In this document: piece after piece, positions 48,608-59,200 of the stretch
Layout: each line of letters begins with the position of its first letter
Position numbering within the stretch: position 1 is the stretch's first letter
The notes under the pieces: model-generated
The model's input: only the letters and a program-made list of their open reading frames with translations
Database searches by the model: none
What the model was told of the DNA's origin: nothing
Program-made: the position numbers and the translations under genes
Assembly: GCF_011745365.1 (NCBI RefSeq)
Contig: NW_024468915.1
Coordinates: 784,653 to 848,652, forward strand
DNA from: Cryphonectria parasitica EP155
Taxonomy: Eukaryota > Ascomycota > Sordariomycetes > Diaporthales > Cryphonectriaceae
Length of the DNA stretch: 64,000 nucleotides
Direction: 5' to 3'

Positions 48608-49783
48608 TCACCCTGGCCTTTTCGCCTCGTCCCTCTGCTTCACCAGATCCGTTTCAAAATCTAGCCCAGCCTGTCTTCGCAATACGCCATACATGGAAGA
48701 TGAGTCCATCGCCCTGCCCTTCTCATCTGAGAACGCCTTGGCCTCCTGCAGATGCGCAAGTGCCAGCTCCCCCACGGGTAGCCTCGCCCCGGCGTCCTTC
48801 GCACAACCGATCCCGTGCCCGACATCCTTCAGCGCAAGGTTCAGGTCCGACCAGGGCCTCTCGTCCTTGGCCGGCATGTATGCGCCGGTAGTGAGCCTCT
48901 TGGACATGGATAGTGCCAGCGGGCCATATTGCTGCTCGATGAGGGACTCCATTGCCTCGCTTCCCACACCGGTCTTCTCGGCGAAAACGTGGGCCTCGGC
49001 GACGACTTCCATCATAGCTGCCGTCATGAAGTTCCTGAGGTTTTCAAACATTAGCCAATGTCACTCCAACTTTATTCCTCCCGTGACACTTTTAAAGAAA
49101 GGGGGAAAAAAAGGAAGAATGACAGCTACGAAGCTGAGAGGGGAAACACGCACCCTGCCGTCTTGAGCATGCTCGACTGACTCACATCCTCACCGAGCCG
49201 AATCACGCCTCTCCCCATGACACCCACCAGGTACGGACTGATGGCCTGCACCGCCTCATCCGGCCCGGCCAGGATAAACAGCAGTTTTCCCTGCGCAGCG
49301 ACAGGGCTGGCCCCAAAGACGGGCGCCGCAACCATCTTGACTCCTTCCTGTGCCAGCCGAGCCTGCGCTCTCGTGGACGATGTAGGGTGGACCGTCGACG
49401 TGTCCACGATGAGCTTGCCCGAGAGCCCGCTGCTGGCCTTTGCCGCCTCGATAATGGCATCCAGCGTCGAGGACAGCGCCGCGTCGTCGCTGAGAGACAG
49501 GAAGATGACGTCTGACCTAGAGACGAGGTCTCCCACGTGGACACAGGGCACACCGCCGATGGCCTTGAGCGGCTCGCCCCTGGCCATCGTCCGGTTGTAG
49601 TAGTGCAGGTTTGTATTGCGGGAGGCCGACAGGTGTTTTTGTAAATTCACGGCCATGCCGATGCCCATGGACCCGAGTCCTTGCACTGCAGTCAGTACTC
49701 TTGCAGCATTGCTGCCGGACTGGCCTTGACCTACCTATCCATCCTAGCCGGGCAGTGGGCGTTGTTGTCGCCGCGTCTTCCAT
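48608..49783 (-). CDS. 3-hydroxyisobutyrate dehydrogenase-like (beta-hydroxyacid dehydrogenase) oxidoreductase
   Basis: Exons 49783-49735, 49679-49154 and 49034-48608 give 333 aa. The NAD(P)-binding start reads LGWIGLGSMGIGMAVNL across the first junction (acceptor caag). DVIFLSLSDDAAL and GKLIVDTSTVHPTSS are the cofactor and substrate loops. The catalytic lysine is Lys189 in SQSSMLKTAGNFMTAAMMEV, restored by the second junction. The C-terminal all-helical domain follows, with KDVGHGIGCAKDAGARLPVG. The enzyme class oxidises small beta-hydroxyacids; the substrate is not fixed by sequence. There is no mitochondrial presequence before the Rossmann fold, so it is probably cytosolic and not the valine-pathway enzyme proper. 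ATG 49783 is the only in-frame ATG before the fold. Confidence 0.9.
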
Positions 49784-50598
49784 TTCTTCGTGCGATGGTG
49801 AATCGGCCAAGGAAAATTGGTGGTCTCGAGCCAGACCCCAGGTGCCTCATAAAAAAAGATGATGTTCATTTTCTCTAACTCACCTGCCATAAGCCGTGGA
49901 CCGGAGGAGTTTGGAATACAGTGGAAGGAGAAAGGAGGGGTGAGGGGTGAGGGGTGGGGGCATCTGGACGCGGGCGCCGGCCTAGTACAGGATTGGCCTT
50001 GGTCAATTCCAGACACATAAACAGTATAAGTTTTACAACACCATGGGCTACGAGCAACGGATAAATGAGACAAGAGACTTCACAGAATGACGCCTCAATA
50101 TCGTTTTCTTGATTCCTATAGATTCTAGATTTAGTAGCGAAACTACATTGAACTGCTTTATCTGTTGAATGTAACAGCAATTTCGATTCACTGCTAGTAA
50201 TTATTACCTGGGAGGATGGTAGTAATGACCTCGGATAGGCTTGATAAAGCAGATGGTGTTCGGTCTTCACAGTCAATGCATGGCAATCATGTTTATACTA
50301 GTGAACAGGTAATGCTTGATGTTTTAGAAGACTTTTGAAATTATATTTGTGTTTTAAGCTGAGATTAGACACAATCGTTCCGCAGCAGTCTGGCCAAGCT
50401 CATGATCCCAATGCTACCACAAACACCATGCGATGCCATGTTCCAAAGAGAGACAAAAAGCACAAGAGAAGGAAAGAAAGGGAAAAATAGCAGAACTTGA
50501 TGCGAAGCCTGTCGTGAAAGTCATACTAATCCAATTTTCCAACATTTTATTTCGATGTTTCTCTCAAAAAAATCGGCCGTGATGGCTGCAATTGAGGT
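49784..50598. other. Intergenic between HIBADH-like gene and hsp30-type gene
   Basis: 815 bp. It contains the 3' flank of the heat-shock gene and the upstream region of the HIBADH-like gene. No gene is supported. Confidence 0.6.
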
Positions 50599-51252
50599 TT
50601 AGTTGACAGCGATGCGCCGGCTCTCGTGCTTCTTGGCCTTGGGAACCACGACGCTCAAGATGCCATTGTTGAGGTTCGCGGCAACGGCCTCCTGGTCCAC
50701 CGGGGTGGGGAAGCTGAACGTCCTGGAGAACTCGCCGACGGACCTTTCCGACACCCAGAATTTTTCCTTGGGCTTCTGTTGCTGCGGCTCAGCCTTGGTG
50801 ATCTGGGTGCCTTGCTGTTCCTTGGCTGTCTCGGCCGCCTCGTCTTCCACTGTGGCCTTGTGGGAGACGCTGGCAGTGTCCTTGTCGCTGCCCTCGGTGA
50901 TGGCGCCGCTCATAGCATCGCTGCCACCGCTCTCGACGAGCCCGGCTGGCGGCGTGCCAGAGGTGTAGGTGCGCTCGCTGCGGCCAGAGATGACTAGCGT
51001 CTGAGGCTCCGAGAACTCAATGGAAACGTTCTCCTTGTCGACGCCAGGGAGTTCACCGTGAAGCTCGTAGCCCGCCTCGGTTTCCTTGACATCGAAACGC
51101 GGGGAGAAGGTCGGAAGGGCGCGGCGCGAGCCAGCCTTGGTGTTGCCCTGGGCGGAGACCTCGCGGGAGTAGTTGTCAAAGTCGTCAAGGAGGCGGAACA
51201 GAGGCGTGAAGGAGGCCTCGGGAGCAAAGTAGGAGCGTGGGAAGAAAGACAT
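50599..51252 (-). CDS. Small heat-shock protein, hsp30/Hsp20 family
   Basis: Single exon, 217 aa. Small heat-shock proteins hold unfolding proteins in a refoldable state without ATP. The start MSFFPRSYFAPEASFTPLFR is typical of fungal hsp30. The alpha-crystallin domain is split: PRFDVKETEAGYELHGELPG and VDKENVSIEFSEPQTLVISG, then an acidic Ala/Glu/Ser insertion of about 70 residues (TEGSDKDTASVSHKATVEDE), then FWVSERSVGEFSRTFSFPTP and LNNGILSVVVPKAKK. This internal insertion is normal for the Neurospora-type hsp30. The upstream ATG at 51366 is in frame but the sequence before MSFF is not family-like. A TATA box and heat-shock elements lie upstream. Confidence 0.95.
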   Translation of the reverse strand: MSFFPRSYFAPEASFTPLFRLLDDFDNYSREVSAQGNTKAGSRRALPTFSPRFDVKETEAGYELHGELPGVDKENVSIEFSEPQTLVISGRSERTYTSGTPPAGLVESGGSDAMSGAITEGSDKDTASVSHKATVEDEAAETAKEQQGTQITKAEPQQQKPKEKFWVSERSVGEFSRTFSFPTPVDQEAVAANLNNGILSVVVPKAKKHESRRIAVN

Positions 51253-51462
51253 TTTGTTTGTGGTGGTTGTGAGTGGTCGCGTTGTGGTCTTGACAGTTGT
51301 TTTGTGGCGTGGGCAAGTGCGAAGCGTTCGAGGGACTCGTTTGTAAATTGGGTGCGTTCGTTGCATAAGATGTTTTTGTGAACTTTTTGCTCTTTGGTGT
51401 TTTCGCTGTTGTTGAGGATGAAGACGAAATGGGATCGTCGAGGAGCAGGAGAGTCACGACAT

Positions 51463-51469
51463 TTTTATA
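51463..51469 (-). promoter_or_regulatory. TATA box of the hsp30-type gene
   Basis: TATAAAA on the minus strand, about 210 nt upstream of ATG 51252, leaving room for a leader of about 180 nt. Confidence 0.6.
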
Positions 51470-51504
51470 CCTGAGAAATCTTTGACGAAGATATCACCAA
51501 GAGA

Positions 51505-51524
51505 CTTCGCGAACCTCGTCGAAA
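51505..51524 (-). promoter_or_regulatory. Heat-shock element
   Basis: TTCgcGAA (51506-51513) followed in register by a mismatched unit and GAA (51521-51523), fitting alternating nGAAn units bound by Hsf1. It lies about 40 bp upstream of the TATA box. Confidence 0.55.
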
Positions 51525-51698
51525 CGACGAGGCTGCAAAACTACGTAATCATCGCGAGATGTCTAGAAGCTCGTCGTCGCGCGTAGAGAGTTCCACGGCT
51601 GACGAGAATGTGGCGACTGGTCCTGCGTTTGGGTGTGGGAGGCTGTTCCCGTACCGGGTGGTACGTACTGATTGATTCCATCACGCAATGGGCGGCCC

Positions 51699-51713
51699 GT
51701 CTAGAAGCTTCCA
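51699..51713 (-). promoter_or_regulatory. Second heat-shock element
   Basis: gTC-ta-GAA-gc-TTC (51700-51711): two perfect units and one 2/3 match in register, about 235 bp upstream of the TATA box. Confidence 0.5.
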
Positions 51714-53976
51714 GCACCTTCACCGGCTGCAATCTTCACTTTCACTTTCATTTACTCTTACTGACTGCGGCTGCCAGCGTACGCGAGAGAAAAAAAAAGA
51801 AGAAAAAAAGATGGGAGAAGATAAGACTCCTAAATATTCGCCATGGCATCTGGACCATTGAAAACGGTACTGAACAACCATCAGGCATTACATTTTGTCG
51901 GTTTGTTATGATGGTCCTCAGCCTTGGGGGAATGGGCTCGTCCGTTTGACAGCGTGACGTAGTGGCGAAACCCCGACCAGGCTGCCAGGGTTGCCAAGTT
52001 GCACAGCAAGCCGCAAGGACAAAAAGTGCAGTGGCACCCCCTAGGGTTGGGGTTCACCCAGAGAAGGGTGTGTCCCCCCCCAGCGCACACACCTCAAACC
52101 GACGCACTACGTCAACCTAAGAGGGTGGTCTCCAAATTAGTCGTCCCAGGCCACATGCAACTTACACTAGTGCAAGAAACGACGGCATCTTTCAATGCGC
52201 AGGTTCTTCTGCTTTCCAGGAAGTGATCGACTATTCAGCCACGGCATTCCCAGTCTCAAGCCACAAGGGATACGTTGGCTCACCATCTTCTCTCTTTTCT
52301 TTTTCTCCATGGTCGGGTACTACCACATATTCGCCACCAGAGCTTGCAAGGGGAAGGGAAAAGTCCCGAGTTCACCAGAATCATGTTTGGTACCGCTGTT
52401 TGTATTGCCTTTTTTCTTCTACTTTTTTTTTTGTTTTCTAAACGGACCTTGGGGGGTGTCTATATTTTTCTTGCTGTTGCTGTGTCTATTTTCCGCCGTA
52501 GATACGACCATTTGACGTAGCTGCATATGCGGACTTCAGCTCTCTCTGCCTGACCTGCAGATCGATCCGGCCCAATGTCTCTCCCTTCAAGTAGATAACA
52601 AGGCTGCCACCCCCTGGTGACATTATTGCCACAATAGATCTCCCATATGGTTGCCGGATGAGGGTACTTATTGCCCATGTTCAAATTTCTAACAATACTG
52701 AAGAGTGACGATGAGTAAAAGTACCAGAAGAGTACACTTGAACCTCACACCCTGCAGACTTCGTAAGGTAGACAACATTCCGAACAAGTGGATACCACAA
52801 TTGCTCCTTCTTTTTCTTTTGCAAACAACTCACATTAATGATATAATGAAACAAGAAGCAGAGGAGATGTCTCAGCAATTTAAGAATAGACTCGTCGAGA
52901 CCTCTCGAGAACTACGCTGGCCTATCTCTCTGTCTCACCCTTTTCATTGGGGAACAAAAAACATATACTGGGAGACACCTGTCGATACGCGAGGGCGGAA
53001 GATGTCATTTACTCCGGAAGGCCAGGATCTCCTCGTATAGTAGATCTGGATGGTGGTGTACATTGGTGACTTCTCCCCACCTTCCAAGCCAGCCCCCTGG
53101 CGATCGACGAGGTCATAGAGCATACAATAAGTATTGTCTCCCGCCTTGGAGGCGGCTACTACGGCAGGCCCCCGGCCCTCCTGCGCTGAGATCGGTGCCA
53201 ACACAGGGATCTGCTAGAGCTTGGCTCCTGGAGTATATTGCCTGTACTGTACATGGAATGTGAGATGCGCCCTCCAGTAGTTGCTTCTACGCATTATGTA
53301 CTGCAGTATAATTGTCCTTACATGATTACTTTCCAATGACATACTGACTCCCTTCCAGCTTCCCCATGTCATCTCGATGCAACCCAGATGAAGAGCAAGA
53401 TGGGGAACGGATTAAAGTTCAAGCTATGTTTTGCCTCGGGGCCCAGCAAAGACGGATAAGCTTCGCCAGCGTATGACGGCGATAATTGACAGCCGCAAAC
53501 TTGGCATTTAGTATGACTCCGATGGCATTGGAATTGTTGTGTACGAAGGCGAGGGGCGAAATCTGGTGGGTGTCCTTTGGTATGTTCCATAGCAGCAGTT
53601 CCATTAGCATTGGAACTCGTTCATGTGAATCACTGTCACTTGCATGACTTGGTTGGAACCCTTCGCAAGTGTAGTAGATCCAGGTAAAAAGAACTTTTGA
53701 ATTTATCGGGAAGAGAACCCTGGCCGTCGCACTCAATACTCCGTCGAGATAGGTACTCAATTAACCATCCACAATCATTCCATAGCTCTTTTGTGATTCT
53801 CGATAGCTCCGGCCAGATTAGAATATGTAACGCTTGAAGCCCCAGGCTGTCCCAGCTTTTCAAGGAGATAACTGTATAGACAATTAGGACTAAAAAGCTT
53901 CCTCGTCCTCCCAAACCGCATAATCCAGAACTTTGAAATCAAATATCGTCTTCCGAATTGACCACGTATTACTGTC

Positions 53977-56099
53977 CTAGGAATATGGAGGAGGATATCC
54001 CATCGGCATCTGCTGCTGCGATGGGGACATCATCTGGCCCATGCCCATCATCGGTCCCCTTGGTCCCGGGCTGTTGTGGCTGCGGTTGAATAACCCAATA
54101 AGTCGGCGGCCGACGGATGGCTCCAATTCAGTGCCATCACGAGCAATCTTGACCTCTCTGTTCGAGTTCCACGGGTTGCGCAAACCTCTACATCTGTAGA
54201 AAGGCAGTCTGGTCGTGCTCAACCACTCTAACTTGAATGGTTTGCCCCATGTCTTATTCTCGGAGTTGCCATCAAGCCCACCAGTCGTATCATCTTGCTC
54301 CGCGACGGCTGGTGCGGGTTCTTCCTGTGTTACTCCTTCGCTGGAGTCCTCTCGGGCAATCTCCCAGAAAATCGTGCCCCTTGCAGAGTCATCGATGATC
54401 CGTCCTTTGGGTGTGAATTTGGTCGGCTCCGTTGGTATTTCTCTCGGCAGGTCGACTTCATTGACGGATTGGGCTTTGGGAGCGAACTCGATAGCAGCAG
54501 CTGGATCCTCGTTGATAGTAGAAACCATTCGTGCATAGCCGAAATACTCTCCAGATTTGTTGGCCGAAAACACAAGGTAGACATTCTCTGCATTCTGTAG
54601 TTGCGTCAGCAAAGTGAAAATAGGCATATCTCTTCAATCAGTGGGTAGTCACCTTGAAGGCACTGTTTAGTGCCTCCTCATTGTGTGACTGAGTTGCCCA
54701 GATCCCAGTTCGAACACTAAGATCCAGGTCCTCAACCGTCAGACTCTTGAGAACAAAGAACCTGTCCTTCTGCGCTGCATCGACTACCGCAGGGCCCTTC
54801 GCATCCGGAGTGCCCACAGCGGTAGGGGTATCGGTATCGGCGTTGTCTGACTGAGTTTCAGTCGAGTCTATCTGCTCTATTTCCTTGACCTCCGGCGCTA
54901 CGGCCTGCTGCGGAGTGGTTGCGGACGGGCCGGTTGGCGCTGTAATTCCCGATGCTCCCTCGACTGTATTTTTCCTCAAGCGACTGACAAGTCTGACAGA
55001 CTGAAACTTGGATTCGTGTAGCTTCTGTTGGGCAGTGAGACAGCTGGCCTCGTCTCTGAAATTGGCAAACGCGCAATTTGATTTGGAGATTAAGAACAGG
55101 GACTCAAGGCCCTGAGCCTCCCTGCAAACATGGTGAACCAAGCTCATCAAGTCTGTCTGGGACGGCAAGTTTCCGATCCAAATTGCATGACCTGATCACA
55201 TATCAACAATTGGACCGATGTATAAAGGGAGTTTCAATGCTCACCGCTTTGTCGAGGCTTTCTCGGCGGACCACGGACAACGTTGGATTGGCTATCAACT
55301 GGGGCTGCACAATCATTAGTAAATATCCTCGAAATACTCTTTGGGCTGGCATACATTGCCTCAGTTCTTGCTGAACAGGGGAAAAGGGGACGACGTTTTC
55401 CCCTGTGTCGCCTGATTGAGTTGATCCGAGCCTTGGATCTGGCTGGACTCCCACTCCAGCAAGCATGTTATAAGACCCTGGCACACCTTGATGGGGAGGA
55501 TGTCCCTGTAGCGCATACGCGGGCACCTGAGCGTAGTAATACCCCATAGACGGATGGGCTTGATGATTTGACATGACTTGATTGCCGTAAAATGGGACAT
55601 TGGGTCTGGAAGACATATTCGGCTGGGGTTGCGAGGGAGACATTGGGCCCCCGTAATATTGTGGCATCTGCTGCTGCTGCTGCTGCTGCTGCGGCATGTA
55701 GTAACCTTGGTTGGGCATGGAACCCATTCCAGGCTGTCCGTTGTACTGAGGCGAGGATTGCGTCTGGCCAACGACGTTTGGTGAAGCACCTGCCGGATTG
55801 TATCGCATCTGTGAACCGTTGTTCCAGGGAGCCTGTCGGTAGTTGGCCTGCGGGAGCGCATTTGCCAAGGCTGTCATGTTATAGTGGCCTGCTCGAGAAG
55901 GGACCTGTGATTGCGACATGTCGAATTGCGGAATGAACATCTGTTGCTGTGGGTTGTTGTACACCTGTTGCGGATATGTCGTTAAGCTGTCGCCCCCTCT
56001 AGCTTGAGCCGAGCTCTCACCGGCGTCTGGACCTGCCTCCGGATAGGAACTTGAAGCGGTTGACAAGTCACACCCAGACGCTGTTGGGTCCTCTCCCAT
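53977..56099 (-). CDS. RRM + YTH domain RNA-binding protein (m6A reader)
   Basis: Exons 56099-55355, 55304-55245, 55191-54653 and 54594-53977 give 653 aa. YTH domains bind N6-methyladenosine in RNA. Residues 1-250 are Gln/Pro/Asn/Tyr-rich with a Q8 run (codons at 55668-55692), a likely condensate-forming region. A short basic linker (VVRGPPRKPRQSG) leads to an RRM at about 270-345 (HAIWIGNLPSQTDL; NCAFANFRDE). YTH runs from about 410 to 610: RFFVLKSLTVEDLDLSVRTG, IWATQ, VYLVFSANKSGEYFGYARM and LPFYRCRGLRNPWNSNREVK. Cage tryptophans appear present at 433 (GIW), 525 (IFWE) and 564 (KTWGKPF). An acidic insertion of about 35 residues separates the last two. The frame has no ATG before 56099; a leader intron probably precedes it. 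Confidence 0.93.
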
Positions 56100-56126
56100 T
56101 GGGACCTGCACTGAATCTTCCGTGCC

Positions 56127-56231
56127 CTGTAATTCAGTCAGCCCAAAACGCGTGCCGGGGACGAACACTGCCGAGATCCAAGGAATCTCAACGATAGAAA
56201 GAAGAAAAGAACGAAAGATATATCAATATAC
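56127..56231 (-). other. Predicted intron in the 5' leader of the YTH gene
   Basis: GTATAT donor at 56231 and TTACAG acceptor at 56127 (105 nt). The frame upstream of ATG 56099 is open but has no ATG as far as 56400, so an untranslated first exon is the simplest model. Confidence 0.5.
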
Positions 56232-59200
56232 CTGCAGCGATGCGGGACGGAAGGGAAGTGAGGAGCGGAGGATGAAGCTCACTGAAATGAGCTTTGAGAA
56301 GCAAGCAGAGCAGGAGGGAAAAAAAAACTAAAACTTGAGAGAGGACTCACAGTAGTGGAGACGAGCACGTATTAGAAGGGGGAGGGAGATCCAATGTCTC
56401 GAACTAGGCAGACTTCGGTAAGAAACAGCCCGGGGGGAGGGGGGAGGCAAAAATAACGGTCGTTATTGCTTCGGCTGCCCGCGCTGTGGTTATGGTGTCC
56501 TCTAGCTCCGTCGTAGCACAGAGATTCGGTGAGCTGGTTGTCTCTCTGCAGTGGTAAGGCTTAGGCGCAAGCTCGTACCCCAGTGGCAGCTCGACGCAAG
56601 CTGTAAAAGAAGAATGTCCAGCTGCAGGGATGGGTAGCGCCCAGGGGAGGGCAGAGATGGGTCGCGAGGGGCCTGTCTACAGGGAAGGAAGCCAAGAGAT
56701 GGGCTCGAGGACCACGAAAGGGGAGTCCCTGGAGTCGAAATCTTCGCCACAGCTTCCAGTCGCCTTCTGTGTGGGGAGTTTGTGGGCCGTCTGATATGCT
56801 TGTCCCGGTAGATGGGGACGGTCACGTCTGTACCTGGACCAGAATGGTGCTGAGATGAGAATGCCCCCTAGCTTTGGCTCCTCACTGGGCCGTTTCGAAG
56901 AGACTATGGACAGTTAAGGTCAAGGGGACCAAGGCTGCCCGAGTGACCAGAGGCGAGGTGGGGGGACGATAGTGGTGTAGGAGCTGGTCTGGTGGGAAGA
57001 ATATGCCCTGCGAACACCCGTAGCTTTGTGTTAGAGTGAGTGTCCTGGGGGAACACCTGTTCAGTGAGGAAGTGACCAAGGACTAGGTCAGTCCTGCAGG
57101 CTGGAACAAGGCTAGTCCCAAAAGCTGGTAGACTGGTAGGAGGGAACGCACAAATGATGATCAAGTGACGATGACCATTCCTGCCGATGAAAAGCGATGG
57201 TGTAGCAGACGTTGTCTGGGATCATCCTATAACAGTGGAGTAAAATGTTTATATTGGGAACAGAGATAGTTGAAAACCTTCAAGCTCGGTGGCCAAAAAA
57301 ATAGAACCTCCGGGCGAGGTTGCTGTCACTGAAGGATCCCGAGTGCCAGCGTAAGTCATGACATGGAACGAGGGTTGTGGAGATGGGGCAAGTGGACAAG
57401 AAGGGAAAGGGAAGGAAGAAGAAACCAAATAGAATACAAATAAAATTTCCTTTAAGTAACAAAGAAGGAAAAAAAAACCCCCCCGAACAAGGACGAGAGG
57501 ATGTTCGAAGTGCTAGCGGTAGCACCCTGGAAGAGTGGCCAAAAGTATACGCCATGGGGATGGGTGGATAAGAATGCAGGTGTTGGTAAAGAATGGGAGG
57601 AGGGGTGTTGCTATAGAGAGATGGCGTACGTCGAAGAGGGCCCGCAGGGACGACGGCGATTGGCATATGAGCAGATGGGAAATGAGGGGCTATGGATGGG
57701 TAATTTCCATTCCTGGATGATTTTTCGATCGGTATCAGTTCCCATGCAGACGGGATGGTCCCTCCAAGGTCCGGGTTGGCTTGGGTACTTGGATGGGGAT
57801 CCCCTGACCAACGCTTTCGCCACCCGCTCCGCCGTACTGCTGTACCATCCTCGAAGTCGAGGACTTGAGCCACATTTGTTCTAGGCTCTTCTCCAAGCCC
57901 CTAGTAGCCCCTTGTTGGAAGGCATTTTGTTCGCTGTTCATAGGCGTGATAAGGCGGTCACTGCAAAAGCAGATGCTGTGCTATAGCACAGTACAGTAGT
58001 ACGGCCACACCATGCCTCTGATTTTGGGCTCTGTCAGAAGAACCCTGGTGATCAGTCTTTTGTTTCTCCCCCTACAGCACCCATCTTGGCTCGTCCGCCT
58101 CCTGAGGCCATTCTCCAGGTGAGGACCCACGGTATCATTATGTACCGGATGGATCCTGTCTCATGGCGTTTTTTGGTACTATTTAGCTTCTTTAGCCCCG
58201 GTGATGAGAGCGTGGCCCTGAAAAGCAAGGAATATGCATTGAAAATGAACTTACCGGCCGTCTGGGGCCTAGAATCTTGCCGGTTACAGCAATGCCGTGG
58301 TGCTCTGTTCACAAGGACTCCGTGTATAGCGCAACCTTTCTCTTCTTCTCTTTTTCCTCCTTCCTTTTTTCTTCTTTCCTTTTCGTCGTGTTTTTACTAG
58401 ACTTCCAGTTGTCACCCCCCTACCTCGTGGGGAAGTATCGTCTCGGCAGTGGACTCCAGCGTACTGCTACTGTCTGACATCGGCGCGTGCCATGGTGGCA
58501 CCATTTCTTCCCGCTCATCACTACGACCCCTGACAAACGTCAACCTTGGGTTTTTCATGACATCACGACGAGATAAACCGAAAAGGAAGAAAAAACGAAG
58601 AGAAAGAAGAAGAACAAGTACTCCGCCGTGTGCTTCTCTGTATCAGCCTAATCAGGTGCGAATGACGGAATAAAAGTGTATCTTGCCTTGGCTACACGAG
58701 CTGGGTACATATGTACATATTAGGAGGGGCGAACGGGGTCACTGGTGACGGAAACATGAATCCACCGGATCATGAGGACCCCTTGGGTCCATCAGGATGG
58801 GCAAGCACTGCGGGAAGACTGCTGTAGGGCGCTGATCGCCCTGGGCAAGGAGGGTCCCGGGATTATCTCTATACGTCGTGTTTGTCTCCTGGCCAAAGCA
58901 GCCGACTAAAAAGACCAATCGAACCCTCCCCCCCCCCCCCCAAAAAAAAAAACCACGTTGAGCCCTTGCATTGCAAGATGCCAGTGCATACCTCGAGGCG
59001 AGGCAGTATGTTGTGAAACGGTAACAGCAGGCTTGAGGTGGGAGCTGAAGAGTGGTTGCTCCAAGTAGGTACTTCACAGGAGCCAGCCAGGGATAAAAAT
59101 TTTCATACTACCACAGTACCACTACGTACAAAAATACGATATTGTCGGCAGGAGCCGCACCAACGGGGTCGCACCCCACTGCCCGATGGGAGAGGCTGAG

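Larger units (their letters stand above)
51253..53976. other. 2.7 kb intergenic, hsp30-type promoter and gene-free DNA
   Basis: 51253-51720 is the heat-shock promoter and leader. From 51720 to 53976 no gene is supported; the open frames at 52705-53040 (plus) and 53419-53760 (minus) lack motifs. The last part is the 3' flank of the YTH gene. Confidence 0.55.

Noticed and set aside
52705..53040. 111-codon plus-strand frame
   Set aside because: No motifs; antisense and overlapping frames of similar quality exist.
57280..57873. 197-codon minus-strand frame
   Set aside because: Low-complexity Ser/Pro/Phe sequence partly produced by GA-rich repeats on the other strand.
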